A stretch of 64,000 nucleotides of DNA from Sitta carolinensis (GCA_032173965.1 CM063284.1:111574410-111638409); one strand, 5' to 3'. Shown: positions 36,820-49,676, numbered from the stretch's first letter. Made by a program: numbers and translations. Notes: a model not told the origin generated them from the letters alone.

Positions 36820-37240
36820 CACTCCAGAGGCAGCGCTGACCTGGCCGCTCCCTCATTTCGCTGGCGCCAGCGGCTTGATGGGCCTTGCACTTTGATTATT
36901 TGTGTTAACAGTTAATTTAGCACCATGGACACGTGTGCCAAAGCTGCCTCCACTTCCTGCAGCCTTCCAACAAATGGGACTTTTATGAGATGCCTTTCAC
37001 AGCTCCCCCGCCTCCTCCAGCTCAACTCATTTGCCTCTTTTCTCCCCCACCCCTCCCCTGCCTTCCCTCCCTACCCTACCGTCTCAATCTCAGCTGTAAT
37101 CTTTTCTACATCTTGCAGGAAAAGAGCTATTTCTGGCAGCTCTGTCTCTAACACTCGCCCCACTCAAACCGATTTAATGGAGATTTATAGACGCAAGGCT
37201 ATGCAGCTCTGAGGCGCTTTCCTGAAAAGTTTTTCTGTGC
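36820..37240. promoter_or_regulatory. Candidate conserved non-coding element
   Basis: Mixed GC content with several retained CpGs, a CTGGCGCCAG palindrome (36860-36869), GTTAACAGTTAATTTAG (36904-36920), a long pyrimidine tract (37040-37078) and TTTAATGGAGATTTATAGAC. ORFs on the plus strand (36925-37212, 36933-37151) overlap in two frames and lack features. Regulatory role inferred only. Confidence 0.22.
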
Positions 37241-37323
37241 CTGTGTTACGTATGGAATTTATTTATTTAATGTTTGGTGTTGCAGCTACACTGTCAACTG
37301 TTTTTATGACATATTCCACATAC

Positions 37324-37352
37324 TTTTTTTTTTTCTTTTTTTTTTTTTTTTT
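37324..37352. repeat. T-rich tract
   Basis: Near-homopolymer T run broken by single C. Confidence 0.9.
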
Positions 37353-38945
37353 CACAAGAATTCCAGCAAAATCCTGTTACACAGCACATTTCTGGTCCAA
37401 TTCATCCCAGCTGCTGGCTTTACCAAGCTAAAATCTGACACCCAGGCCCAAATTCATAAACCCCAGCCTGCATGGTTCTTTGTGATAATACCGATTCTCT
37501 TCTAAGGCAATATGTATTTTGGCTCACAGCTACAAATAAATCCTGTCGTAAGTACCTTCTTCCTAGTGTGCAGCACACTGCAATTGTCCAAAAAAAAAGC
37601 AGCTTCTGTAAGAAGTTGTGGAGAAGAAAGACTTTTGTAATCATTTATCATGACTTTCCAAATAAGCTCTCTGCTATCTTAAGAAATTATGTTCTCTAAA
37701 AATAAATGAGAACTTTAGTTGTATATAACATCAAAACTGCTGTTTCTGTTGTCATTCCAGCTTGATTGATGCAGAGTGTCCCAGACTGGTATGTAAGGGA
37801 CTCTATATTTACAGCCCAATACATACAAGATATTTATTCTGTGTTACCCTTTTCCAAGTGTCCAAGTACTAAAATTAGCATTAAATATTCAAAACACAGC
37901 CAGGGAAACAAAAATAAATGCATTGTTAAAGTCCAATTTCCTCTTCATTATTGGAGGGTGCTTTGTGTAAATGCTCAGAAGGTTATGTGCTGGTATTGGG
38001 ACTCCTCCTGGACTCCTCCAGCAGGCACACATCACATCCAGTCCCACTCAGCCTCCACATGAGACCTGGCTTTTGTGTGGACTTTCAGCCTGAGGGTTTA
38101 TTTCACTTGACCTCTTTCCCATGCCTGAGTGGTGACACACATGGATGGTCTCCTGCCTGCTTACAGGAGCAGGAACTGGGGTGTCCCCATCCTGCCAAAT
38201 GCTCCAGGTGGCTGCATCTCTGACGGCTTCAAGTGCAGGAGGCTTCTGATCCAAGCTGCTTACAGGAGCTGGGGTGTAAAACTGTTCCTGTAGCTCTCCT
38301 GAGTGACAATTATTTTCCTTTTTTTAATGAAATTGAATGAGCTAAGTGCAACCTGTCCATGACAAATCCTGTACTCTTCTCATCTTCCAAACAAGCACTG
38401 TGAGCCCTGATTCTGCCAGCTCTCCTGCCTCCTGCTTGGTTATCAAATGGTATTCTGAAATAATGCCATAGTGTATTCTTAAATATCAATTTTTTTTGTG
38501 TTTTGAAATTGCAGATTCCCTTTGGTCAAGAAGGTTTTGTCCCTGTGTTTAACGTTTTGTTATTATGGTCTTTGCTAAGCTCCAGGACAGCACATATTGG
38601 AGGTCGCTGGTGAATATCCTTTGCTTAAGCTGAGGCAGGTACTTTCCTGATGGATTTTTTTTTGTGACACCAAGGGAAAAGTTAACAAGTTGGAGGAATA
38701 CGGATATTACCATTTCAGATCAGAGCAGTTGTGCCTTGAGACCACTATTTTGCTGTGAGGGTAGCTAATCCTGGATGACAGGTTTTTTACAAATGAAACA
38801 TAGTTGGAGAATGACTATCCTGTGTAAGGGTAGCAGCACTGGAAATTAAATGGGTTTTCCAGTCTGCCTATTGTGCAGCACATTGCTTTAGGCTTTTTGG
38901 GAATTTACATTTGTTCTGGTCAGTTATAAGGTTTTACAAAGGACC
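37353..38945. other. Intergenic/intronic, no supported gene
   Basis: ORFs at 37766-38062 and 37951-38223 show no domain. Nothing else recognised. Confidence 0.55.
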
Positions 38946-39047
38946 TAGGAAGTGTTGAAATTGCAAGTTCGAGTTGGACCAAGTGTTGCAGAAACATGGT
39001 GTTTCAACACTGTGTACGTCATGAACCTGTAATTTCAACACTTTCTA
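38946..39047 (+). ncRNA. Candidate long stem-loop (miRNA-precursor-like or MITE-like)
   Basis: The two halves are reverse complements around a 5-base loop (38996-39000). Positions 38948-38962 pair with 39031-39045, and 38982-38988 with 39005-39011; each arm carries GTGTTG and CAACAC words. Counting bases, about 45 of roughly 50 arm positions pair if G.U is allowed, with small internal loops and a 3-base bulge. Four of the five transition-type mismatches are G.U if the plus strand is RNA, and only one would be G.U in the minus strand. Length and shape fit a pri-miRNA hairpin; an old palindromic transposon relic is the alternative. No known miRNA recognised. Confidence 0.35.
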
Positions 39048-39870
39048 AGAGTCACCAGAGTCTCCCAGGCTGAGCTATAACATAAATAAGTTTTCTCCCT
39101 GAACACTCGACTATCTTTTTTTCTTTTTCCCTGGAAAATATAATTTGAAACACCATTTGGGACTGACATTAGCGTTTAAAATTGTTTTATTAATAATGAA
39201 GGAAAGTCAAAGTAAAGGATTACTGCAAACAGAGTAACTTGCTGACTCAAGTGGTAGCAGGGGTGAGTCCTTGCTGAATAAATACAGTTGACTAGGGTTG
39301 ATGCTTTAATTATGGATTCACTTGCAAGGGACAAAGCTGAATCTTTACATGCTGTCTGTGGTTATGCTTCTGCCTTTTGTTATTGCACACTGGTTCTGAT
39401 ATCAAGTGTTAATCTCCTGCAAATGAATCTGCTATTATTTCTGCCTCTGGGCTATATCTCCCTCAGGCTCAGCAAGAGTGGGGAAAACAGGTATGGCACA
39501 GCCTTGATTTTAATGTGATTTTAAGTAATTTCTACTTGCCCTGCACAGTCCACAGCAACACAGCTGAGATTTATGCATTGTGGCATTGATTTCACTAGTC
39601 TCTCTCTGCAAATCATACACAATAAGCATCCAGGATGCAACCTCCCTTTTAAAGACATCTCCCAACACTGGAGAATCCAGGGTTGCCACAGCTGAAATAG
39701 TAAGGGACAAGACCACCTTGCCCTGTAAGACATTGTGGCTTTGTTTCCTCGACTGGCAGCCTGTCTGTTGAGTCACCTAATATTCGATTCAGTGAAAAAA
39801 ATTCCATGGTCCTAACACAACACTTTTTGTGCACTGACTCAAGGCATTTTGCAAAGGTTGAGCAACATCC
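39048..39870. other. Intergenic/intronic, no supported gene
   Basis: Four overlapping ORFs on both strands (39510-39930) share the same DNA, so at most one could be real; none has features. Confidence 0.55.
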
Positions 39871-40010
39871 CTTTATTAGATTGAGAAAATGAGGTACAGA
39901 CAGACCAGAGCGATTGCTGGAAGTCCCCAAAGAGGGCAGCAGAGGATGGAGCCCCAGTCACCAAGTTCTTATTCAGTAGCCAAGTTCTTATTCAGTAGCC
40001 CATTCTCTTG
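39871..40010 (-). mobile_element. MIR-like ancient SINE relic
   Basis: TTATTAGATTGAGAAAATGA, GGTACAGACAGACCAGAG, then GGAAGTCCCC, GGCAGCAGAGGATGGAGCCCC and CCAAGTTCTTA follow the reverse complement of the MIR consensus (ATTTTACAGATGAGGAAACTGAGGCACAGAG, CAAGGTCACACAG, GTGGCAGAGC.GGG). Within it 19 bases are tandemly duplicated. Confidence 0.5.
39961..39998. repeat. 19-bp perfect tandem duplication
   Basis: Two identical copies of CCAAGTTCTTATTCAGTAG (39961-39979 and 39980-39998). Perfect identity inside an old decayed SINE means the duplication is recent. Confidence 0.95.
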
Positions 40011-43000
40011 GAGACACACTCTGTTCACCATCCTGTGATGGCAGGAGGGCAGGCAAGTATAACGTGAGTTTTTGATGCAAGATCTCTGTTTTGCACTTTT
40101 CCTTATGTGTTTGACTAACTTCAGTAACCTTTCAGAAGCATCCTCCTCCTTTTCATATCCCTTGATACTCCCTCAAGATCTAAATGACCAATATTTTCTT
40201 CAAGTATAACATTTTTCTCTTTTTGCATTTATGAGATGAATTGGGAAACTTCCTGTACTATCCCTGGGAAACTGGACAACAAGCAGGACAGGAACTTCTA
40301 CATTAACATAGCTTGTATTTAACATGCACTGGTGTGTCTGTATCTGAGGGTGGGAGACAGAGAACTACTGGGAATAGCCAGGATTTCTCCCTGTTGTAGG
40401 CAAGGCTGCTGAGAAAGCACAAACCAGCCACAGTGGTGAAGTCATGCAAATGCAATGCTACCAAAGGCCACAGGAATTGTGGAAAGATTTGTGTAAATAT
40501 CTCATGCATTCTTGTGCTCTAAGGTTTATGGAAACAAAAACCACAGTCACAGAGCCCATGCCACATTTGCTCTTCCCTTCCCCCTTCTGTTTCTTCTCTA
40601 CAGAAAGGTTGTAGAACAGTTTATGTGCAGCCAAGAAACTGACTTTTTTTTTTTTTTCTTTTTTGTGGTTATTAGTAATGTTAAAAAAAAAGTGGAAAAG
40701 TTGGTAAGAATAAACAAAGTTCACCAGGGTGCAAGGGGAAGGGTGGCTGATTTGTGAGTATTATGTGAACTTCTTTGCTGTAAGCATGCCTGGAAAAATA
40801 CATGCCACACTTGTTACCCAAGTCATTTCAGACAACACATTGTCTCTATCACCCATCAACTGGAATCCCCTTTCCCTGAACCATTTCATTCAGTAGATTG
40901 TCCATGCAATTTGCTTACCCTCAAAGGAAGATACTGCATGTTTACCTTTCTGCTTAATTTTTGAAGTTTCATCATGCTGTCTTGAGAGGCTGACAATACC
41001 TGAGTCTAGACAAAACCAGCCCTGTTTATTCATGTTCTGGTGTCCATTCCTATCTGGTTTTGACTGCACCAAGGACATTCTCCCCTTCTTTAGATGTTTG
41101 GTATCATTTCAGATAGTGGTAACACACTAGAGAGGGACAGTCTACATGAGGGCTGTTGCAAGTAAATAGCTCAGGGGAATAATGCACCTGATGTTGGGGG
41201 ATATATGGGTTGGTCTTACTGCTGCTGCTGGATGTGAGCTCCTGGAAACTGGTGATTGACTACACAATGCTGTTGGGAGAGGGAGAACATTCTATTAGGT
41301 GTTCTTTCTTTTTCAGGTCTTAGCTGCTTGCAGTCCCATGCTGACAAGAGCGAGTCTGAGAAAAACACAAAAGGAACTGGTTAAAAGAGAGGTCCTTAGT
41401 CTGTTTAAATTAACCATCACTTTTCAAGTCTAAGGGAGCCTTACCACCTCATGAATGGATCCACAGACCAGAGTGCAGGGAACACAGGAGCAAAGGATTC
41501 CAGCAGGGGATGGAAGCTGTGAAATTACTGAGAAAGAAAAATAACAACTTGTATTGTCTCAGGGTAATAACCAGCCTGGCTGCTGGCACAGACACTGCTG
41601 TGACCCAAAGGCGATCATCTTTCTCATGTCACAAAACCCAAACCTTTGTTGTGAGTCCTGTTCACCCACTGTGGGGCTTTTCTGCTTCAAGAGGTATTTT
41701 TCTTTTGGATAAGGAATAAAGCTGAGGTTCTGACTGCTTGTGGTCTTTCAAAATGCCAAGGTATTTTTCAAAATACTGGGGTGCTGGCCTAGGCATCCCA
41801 GCCAAACTGCAGCTTGGGTAGCATCCTGCCAGTTCAGAGCTACACCAGTAATTCCACTGGGATATGATTTATTTCTTCACTTCCTGTCCTAAAGGAACAC
41901 CCACAAAGTTGTGAAAGTTGTGCACAGAGTACACAGTGCAAAGGAGGCTGCACTGATTGCTAGATGAGGGTTAGCTTAGTAATAGCTGTGTTTCTGGAAT
42001 GGTTCTTCAGAACAGAAGTGAGCAGGAAAGAAATAGCTAAGCAGCTCCTAGTCAAGGGTGTTGCTGATATACAAATAAAAAAGGGGACAAAATTATCCAA
42101 CATGTCAGTTGTGAAACATTTATTAAGTTAACAAGCCTACAAGGACTGATAACACCATCCTCACTGTCTGCTCCTGCAGCCACTTATGGGCACAGGCTTT
42201 AGTCTTGCATTACAGAAGCATGAGGATGTTGGTGTTAGTTATCCTGCTCCCATCTTTTCCAGTCACCAACTGGCAAAACTCATTAGCAGTGATTATTTGC
42301 TTCTATCACTTGCTTCAGCTATGGACTCAAAAGACAATTATTTGATTGCATTACATAATCAAGGTTTTGTTTGGATAGACAATTTTATGTTTTAAATTCT
42401 AGTGGACAGCGTCATCACCCTTTTTCTCATGAGGGAGTCCCTTGCTCACAGCATGAAATTTGGAAAGTTCCAGAGAGGGCACTTGTCCACCTGCTTCCAA
42501 ATTCCCTCCAGCTTTTCTGTCCTCCTCCCTTCCGTGAGTGCTGCATGCGGGGTGCAGTGCTCCTGACTCTTGCAGAATGCTATTTGCTTATTTTATCTCT
42601 GAAAACAAAACAAATTTCTCTGTGTTTTGTTCTATTTCCTACATGATAGAATCTTTTGTTTTCACTTGCAACCTTTGCAGCTTCCAAGAGTTTTTACTCC
42701 TTGTGGTTTGCTGAGATGCGCGGGGTTCAATAGTCTGCCACCAGGCCCTGGCCCAAGGTCGAGGATTCCCTCCTTTTCCTTCCCAGTATTGTCCTGCATC
42801 CTGCAAGGCCCTTCTCCTTACATTGCTGTGGCTGTCGTGACAAAGGGGACTGGCACCAGGCACACTCCTGCTGCCACGGTGACAGCTGCTGAGCACTCGC
42901 CAAGCTCTAATGACAATAGCATGACCTCAGATACTTTATTAAGAAAGAAAAACTTGAAAGGGAGGGTACACTTAAAAGCAGACAATAACACCTCGTCTCA

Positions 43001-44989
43001 ATGCAGTTCATTGTTTTTGCAAGCCCAGGATAGAAATGCTTTAAGATAATCTTGACCTATTCTTTCCCAGCCTCCCTCCCCATTTTATGCACAGGTTCAT
43101 CCACATCCATAGTGGATTCTAATTCTCAGTAGCCTCTGTGGCACTCAAAACATGCAAATAGATGTTATGGACCACTGGGCTCAGTGTGAAGCCAGGCATC
43201 ATAGTGACCAGGCCATACTTTTAATGCTCTTATGACACTGGTTATTTCTCTGTGCTTCATTTTCTTTGGGGTGATAGTGTAGTAAAATGAGGGTGATGGT
43301 ACTTTAGTCTCCACAAAGAAGCCTCCTGAGCAACATGGGTCTGGATGGAGCTGTGCTATGGATGGAGAGGGAGGCTGGGAGTTGTGCTCTGCATGGAGCT
43401 TCTCCCACATAGGGTCATGGAAGGGGAGGACCCTGGTGGGCAAGAGCTTGTGTTGAGCCATGTCTGAACTCTGCAGCAGGATGGCTGTGGCAGAAAACCT
43501 TTGCCTGAAGCCACACAGAAAGTTTGAGAATGAGTAAATAGGCTTGGCAGAAGGAGGAAGCAGAGCTGGTCAGAAAAATTCTGACTAAACAAGTTTTTGT
43601 TGGAATTTACCGATTCATCAACATCAAAGCACTTTGTGGAGAGGGTCCAGTTTTGACAGAGTTGCTTCCAAAACCAGGCAGGGCTTGAAAATTGCCTGCT
43701 AGGCATATTTTGGAAACCTGGCTAGTTTTATGCTGATTTATGCTGTTGGTTCCTTAGCAATTCAACAACTGGATGTTAAGAAGTGTATCTTTCCAGGTGT
43801 AACTCTGAAATGAAGTGACTGTCTCTGAGCAAGAAATCCCATGGTGGTCAGTGTCTGTGACCCTGTTTCTGCTACTTGTAAAACCCCTGGCTCAGGCACA
43901 TTGGCTCTGCAGAGTATTATCAACTCTTATCAGACACTCCTTTTTCAAAAACAGAGAAATCAACTGATGTAAGAGTTGTTGCTTTTAATTCTGGGACCTT
44001 TTAATTTGAACTTTGAAAGAAAATGTCTGCATTCCATTTCTTTTATATACATGCTAAAATAACTCCATTGATTTAAACAGAATTACTACTCAGCTGAATT
44101 TGCGTAAATTGGAGAACTTCAATGAATTGCTACATAACTTTTGGAACATGATGAAGCCCACAAAATTACCTAGATATTTATCCTTTCCAATTGGAGTGAA
44201 CAGTCCTTCTTTTTGCGTCTTATGGATGATACTGGTGGTTAAAAAAAAATAAGGAGAGGAAGAAGAGGAAGAATACTTGCTGGACCTGGTTCTTCTCATC
44301 GTGCAATTCCTCTTCTTTTGTCCTTTGCATCTGGGTTTGTGCATGTGTGTGTGTGTGCAAGACGGGGAGACAGAGAGGAAGGGGTATTTCACATTTCCCA
44401 TCATATGTTTTGTATGGGATTGTGATAGCTGGATTAATTGTGCATAATCTTGAAGGCTTTACAGAGCATTTCTTGAGCTTGTCTTCATGGGATGAAAAAC
44501 TGCTAGTGGTTTTTTGTTTGTTTTTTACTACAGAGGACTTTTCCAGAGTCTAGTGTGAACATGCAGCACTGGAGAAACACAGAAATATGCCATTGCTTTC
44601 AGGCTTGCCCATGTCCAGATGTGCATCCCAAGATGTGCTAGCTTTGGGGAAACATAAAGCAAACTGAAAGAAACAGGATTTTACTGAAACAAACAGGATT
44701 CTACAAAAAGAAACAGACCAATAAAATCTGTGCAGAGAACATTTTCTTTCATAGTACCTACAATTATGCAATTGTGCTAAAGCACTGTACTTCAAAATAT
44801 GCCTGTATTTTGCAGCAGGCTCTTTCCTAATGTTTTTTATTTTTTATTTTTTTTCAATTGGACACAGGATAATCTTTTAAGTAATGTGTTTATTTTAGCA
44901 TTGTTTTTCCCACTCCCCAAGGTCTGCTAGGATTTCTCTCCTATCTTTTTTATGTGCCAATGACATTGCTTGTTAAAAGGTCAAGATCA
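40011..44989. other. Intergenic/intronic, no supported gene
   Basis: A T-rich run at 40645-40661 and a small (GT)n at 44345-44357. 44055-44110 contains CTCCATTGATTTAAACAGAA, resembling the old sauropsid repeat words. The largest ORF (42627-43049, 140 codons) has no recognised domain; minus 43165-43706 ORFs overlap each other and are unsupported. Confidence 0.55.
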
Positions 44990-45059
44990 GGATTCATTGT
45001 GGGGGGCAACAGTGCTATAAGGGCTTGACATGAGATCAGAAGTAATGCTGCAGTGAATT

Positions 45060-45075
45060 AAAAAAAAAAAAAAAA
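45060..45075. repeat. Poly(A) tract, 16 A
   Basis: Homopolymer, with further A runs to 45090. Confidence 0.85.
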
Positions 45076-45615
45076 GTAGAAAAAAAAATTAGAAAGGCTC
45101 ATGGTGCCGAAAGATCTGGGTTTCCCATCCAGACACCATCTGTGAAGCACTCGGGGACAGTGCCTAATGTCTGAGTCATCATGTTTGGCAGTCCTTTACC
45201 CAGTGGTCTGTTTCCCTGGGGGAATATTCATTGGGGGAGAAAAGAAATGGTAGAAGGACGGAAGATAAACTGCCCTTTAGCCCCATGATTTATATTTGGT
45301 CAGAGTACCCTGTTCTATTTTCTTTTACTTGGAATGTATCTTGGACATGTTGTTTCAATATGAGACAATCAGCTGGGCTCTCAGAGGAATGTCCCTGGAG
45401 ACTCAAAACAGCCTCCCAGTAGGGTAATATGTTCAGCAGAATTCTAAGATGTATTCTCCAACATCTGCAGTCTATTTGTGCCTCCAGAATATTTCCCATC
45501 AGCATTTGGGGAATCGAAAGGCACTTTGAGAGATGGTCACCAATTCTCTACACTGCATGATAACTTGTAAAATGTTTACTTCTTTAAACTTCTACTGAGC
45601 TGGTGGTTGTTCGTT

Positions 45616-45648
45616 TCTTTTTTCTTTTTTTTTTTTTCTTTTTTTTGG
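45616..45648. repeat. T/C-rich tract
   Basis: T runs broken by single C. The minus ORF 45576-45866 gets its lysine block from this tract and is not a gene. Confidence 0.85.
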
Positions 45649-45921
45649 AAACAACAGAGAAACAAGAAAATGCACTTCAAATTATTTTTTTCATATGAAT
45701 AGGTTCTGAATGTAGTAGTAACTTCCTGGGAAACAAGAAGACTTAAGGAGTTATCATGAACAACAGAGTCAATGTGTCTTCTGGGCATGTGACAGAAAAA
45801 AGAACTTGTTCGGCTGCACATTAGAAGTAAGTAGATGATCAAATGGAGAGTATTACATTGTTGCATCTAATATGCCATATCCCCATTTTCATGATTTCAT
45901 TTGGTTTTAGTAACCCCATGC

Positions 45922-45922
<1 letters not shown>

Positions 45923-45961
<39 letters not shown>
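45923..45961. repeat. Poly(A) tract, 39 A
   Basis: Uninterrupted run of 39 A. Neither flank looks like a retroposon body, and birds lack an active L1-type machinery that would make poly(A)-tailed copies, so a simple repeat is more likely than a retrocopy tail. Confidence 0.9.
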
Positions 45962-45965
<4 letters not shown>

Positions 45966-46846
45966 GATGCAGAAGTAGAAACAAATTCCAGGCAGGAACA
46001 GAGAACTACATAGAACATATTTCTTGTAGGAAGAAATCGAAAAGATTAAGATTATTTGTGCAGGAAAGTAAAAAGAAGAAGAGAACATACAGCATGTGTC
46101 ACACAAGGGATAATAAATAGTATGCAGAAAGCCAATTTAAACCTCCTTTTCAACCTTCTCAGTGATATAAGAATTAGGAATGTTCAGAAAGAAAAGAAAA
46201 TATTAACTGACACAATGTGCAATCAATCTGTGAGCATCGATTTTGCAGAGTATCATTTGTACAAACAGCAGAAAGCTGCCTGAAAGACTGAGAAAAATAT
46301 TGTACAAATATTAAATGGAAATGTCATCTAGGCAAGATAAAACCAAATCTATCTAGCTTTATTCAAGAGGTCACATAAAGGTAGAAGAAAGATGAGCATA
46401 TTACCATGATGGTGGGAGCACAAGGGAGTAAGTGTTCTTATGACAGGGCGTCTCTCAGTCACCTGTCAGTGTTCATGGGACGCTGTCTGTATCCCTGACA
46501 CTGATTCTTATTTGATTTTGGTGACTGTGAGCACTTTATAATTAAGAAATTGATTAAATTCTTTCCAATTGTAATACTTCCTCATGAGCTGTAAGATTTC
46601 ATGTGGATGAGAGGAGCCATTTGTCCATGACAGGGCAACAGTTAGGAATTGCAGTCAGCTCTTCCCCTACATTGCTCTTATTGGTTGTGTGTGCAGACGA
46701 ACCATCAAACTCAGTGGACCAGAAATAGGCATATTATGCCAATCTCCTATCACAAGGCAAACGAAGCAAGCTGTGACACTGCACATGAAGCACATAAACC
46801 CACACCAAACAGAAAAGAAAACATCGAAAGTTTGGTTTCATTCATC
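45962..46846. other. Intergenic/intronic, no supported gene
   Basis: Nothing recognised. Confidence 0.6.
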
Positions 46847-46869
46847 TTTTTTTTTTTTTTTTTTTTTTT
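46847..46869. repeat. Poly(T) tract, 23 T
   Basis: Homopolymer; makes F-rich (plus) and K-rich (minus) ORF artefacts at 46649-47040. Confidence 0.9.
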
Positions 46870-48961
46870 CTTCTCTCTGAGATCCTTTCTCTCTTTCTGT
46901 TCTGTATAAGCCAAATGAAAGCAAAAAATAACCGAAAAATCCCTAAACAAACAGTTGGAACTTTGACTTGTGAAACTGTATTTGCATGTTTGTTCTGAAG
47001 AGGTTCCCATAGCCCAGCTATGACTTTTATCTATCCCCACAGGATGTACTCCTACACTTTTTCTTCCAGGGTCCCATGCTTCCTGTGGGTGTTCTCACAG
47101 CTGCCAATTCAGACAGCTCAAGTCTGGAATAGACTTTTCACAATCCTGAAGATGCTGTTCTCTCACTAAGTCAAGTGATTCCACACAAAAATATGGCAGA
47201 TGTTTAGCATCAGGAATCAAAACAGCATTTTCGCACCACACAGCACATTCTTCTCTTCCAGATACCTTTCATTTCCTCTCTACAGGATATGGAGCAATTT
47301 TCCTCTTTTGCTGCTGTTCATGTGAACTCAGGAATCTGTGAATTATACCAGGACATTTGAATTCCTGTGTAATCTTTTCTGAGAGGTAACGGGGCTTGGT
47401 TCACTGATGTCTCAAGCTTCAGTTTTTCTTGCCTAGAAAATAAATACAGAGGTAGTAACACTGGACTACTTCTTGTCCTTGATTTTTCAACAAGATCTCC
47501 TGAATGCAATCTGTATTTCAGAGTAAGAGTAACTATGGGCCAGAATTACCTAAATGGGTATTATTTTTTCTGCAGAGGGATCTGTGAGTTTTGGAGCTAA
47601 AGACAGCCAGATTCACTGATGCCAGCATGAATACAGATGAATATTCCTAATATTCCTAATAACATTTGTGGGGATATTTCAACCGAGATTTCAGCCACCT
47701 GTGGCCTTGGATTAGCCTGTGATATTCTCTTACAGTGATCTAGCTTCTTTATATGAGGTCTCATTTTCACTGGCCCAGAAAAAGGCATATGAGTGTTGTG
47801 CTGAGCCCAGCCCACACCATTCCTACCCCGTCGCTGGAGTTCCTCAGTATTGTTCAGTGCAAGGTTGCTGTGATACTGTATTGCCCACTGGAAAATGTCT
47901 AAAGTATACATATATAGTTCAGGGTGAAACAAACTTGGAAAAAGCTATGCCTACCAGTCCAATTCCAAGAAGCAAAGAGGAATTAATTAATTTGCAGTCT
48001 GATTCTCTGTCACAGAGACCCTGGGCTTTCCACACATTCTGAATTTAGCACTGTGACACACTGTGTTAAACTGCTTTAGACACACAAAAAAAATGAACAC
48101 ATTGCCTAACAGACGATAAAAGAACTGCATGGCTGTCACATAAATTATTTAAGCCAGTAATTAAATTACTTTCTTTGCCCCCCATTCACTAAATTACTTC
48201 ATCAAGAAATTACAAGCTCTTTCTCTTCTTCTGATGAGTCTGAGACCAAAATAAATAGGAGTTATAAATATAAAAATTCCTATATATAGGAATATAAACC
48301 CTTCACTATGTGAAATGCTATTACTAAACCTCATTTTTACTAAGAATTTACACTATACTGCCTATGTTAGACAAATCTTTAAAGGACTCTACAACCATTT
48401 GGAAGGTGCAGAATTCATGTGGAATTATTCTTTCTACTTTCTAGTGTATCTTGGTGATTAGGATTATCTGAAAGCTTTTAAACTCATCATTTTTAACAAT
48501 GTGACATTCTCCCAGAAAAAATGCCCACTCTCTCTGCAAATTTTCAATTTTCCTTTAGAAGATTTAACGTGTTCTGTAGACTATAGGATTTTAAAAGCTT
48601 TACAGAAATATTTGGTCTTTTGCCCATTTTTGAAAAGGAGGGGATGGGACATTTTCAGACAGCTATGCAAAACAAGCCCCGTTTACACCAAACCCTTAAC
48701 ATAAACATATCATGCATAAGCTTAGCAGCTGCATTGAAGTCAGCAGAGAGAGTGGAAAGGCTTTTGAACTCATATTTCCACACTGGACAGATCTGCAGTG
48801 TTAGTACTGGTGGCGGATGAGGGATAGACAAGACCAAGCATACTTCTGAGGTTTGTAGCTCTGTCTTGTATGGCCTCCTCTCCAACATCTGGAGCTGGGG
48901 GAGAGGTGCTACACAAACCTGTATGACAGATTTCCTACCCAAGGCTTCCCATATGTGATGG
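46870..48961. other. Intergenic/intronic, no supported gene
   Basis: Opposed ORFs 47597-47932 (minus) and 47719-48042 (plus) have no features. A perfect 18-base palindrome, ATTCCTATATATAGGAAT, lies at 48276-48293. 48110-48200 is A/T-rich with several TAATT cores. Confidence 0.55.
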
Positions 48962-49082
48962 GCAGCCTAAATAGTCTGTTGGTTTAGTGGTGGACTTGGC
49001 AGTGCTGGGTTAATGGTTGGACTTGATGATCTCAAAGGTCATTTCAAATCTAAATGGTTCTACAATTTTATGATTCTATTCT
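48962..49082 (+). mobile_element. CR1 LINE extreme 3' fragment
   Basis: Only the last ~120 bases remain: GTGGTGGACTTGGCAGTGCT, GGTTAATGGTTGGACTTGAT, GATCTCAAAGGTCATTTCAA, then TTATGATTCTATTC. This is the usual end of an avian CR1, severely 5'-truncated. Confidence 0.9.
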
Positions 49083-49532
49083 TTGACCATACAGAGAAGA
49101 ACAACTACAGTTTTTATCAATCAAACTAAAAAAGCAGCAGCAGTGTTGCAGGAAGAAAATGTTAAGTGCTTGGCCTGAATCTTGCAGAGATCCCTACATA
49201 TTTTACCAGATGCTTGCTGTGTTCTTTCAGGCTTCTCAGGAATGTGTCTAGCAGCAATACCATAGGTAGTGTGTCATGGAGTGTGAGCATCCTGGAGGAA
49301 AATGCAGGTCCTGCTCTGTACAGCTTCCTCCCCATAGTCGACTCTTTCTTTACTTTTTCTGCTCAAGGGTAAACGAAGGACTGAGGGTCAATATTACACT
49401 TAATTCTATAAATTTTTCTTAGTCTGCAAGATTTCTAAGAAAGTTTTCACACTTTTGAAAATTCAATACACTACAGAGATAATAGTTCTATTCTGGTTTA
49501 CTCTATTCACACACTATGCTTTTGTATTTCAG
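49083..49532. other. Intergenic/intronic, no supported gene
   Basis: Nothing recognised. Confidence 0.6.
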
Positions 49533-49676
49533 ATTCTTATATGAGTCTGCTAGAGGCAGGAAGAGGAAAGGACCTTTCTCAGAGACAGAGATTGCACGTG
49601 ACCTCATGCTGAGGAGACAGGATGCAAAGCACAAAGCTTCTGGGGTACCCACAGGGCACCACATGGAACATGGCAG
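49533..49676 (+). CDS. Candidate internal exon (weak)
   Basis: A 144-base segment (a multiple of three) lies between acceptor tgcttttgtatttcag (ending 49532) and donor cag|GTTTGA (49677). One frame is open throughout and yields a charged, protein-like segment with a basic RGRKRKG patch and a TEIARDLMLRRQDAK stretch. The frame stops 8 codons past the donor. The donor is suboptimal and no partner exon was found. Confidence 0.15.

Noticed and set aside
42627..43049. 140-codon plus ORF
   Set aside because: No recognisable features and partly overlapped by an antisense ORF.
45905..45975. Poly(A) tract as the tail of a processed pseudogene
   Set aside because: No gene-like body or target-site duplication beside it.
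45576..46106. ORFs with lysine or phenylalanine blocks
   Set aside because: Caused by poly(A)/poly(T) tracts.
46649..47040. Opposed ORFs with F- or K-blocks
   Set aside because: Produced by the T23 tract at 46847-46869.
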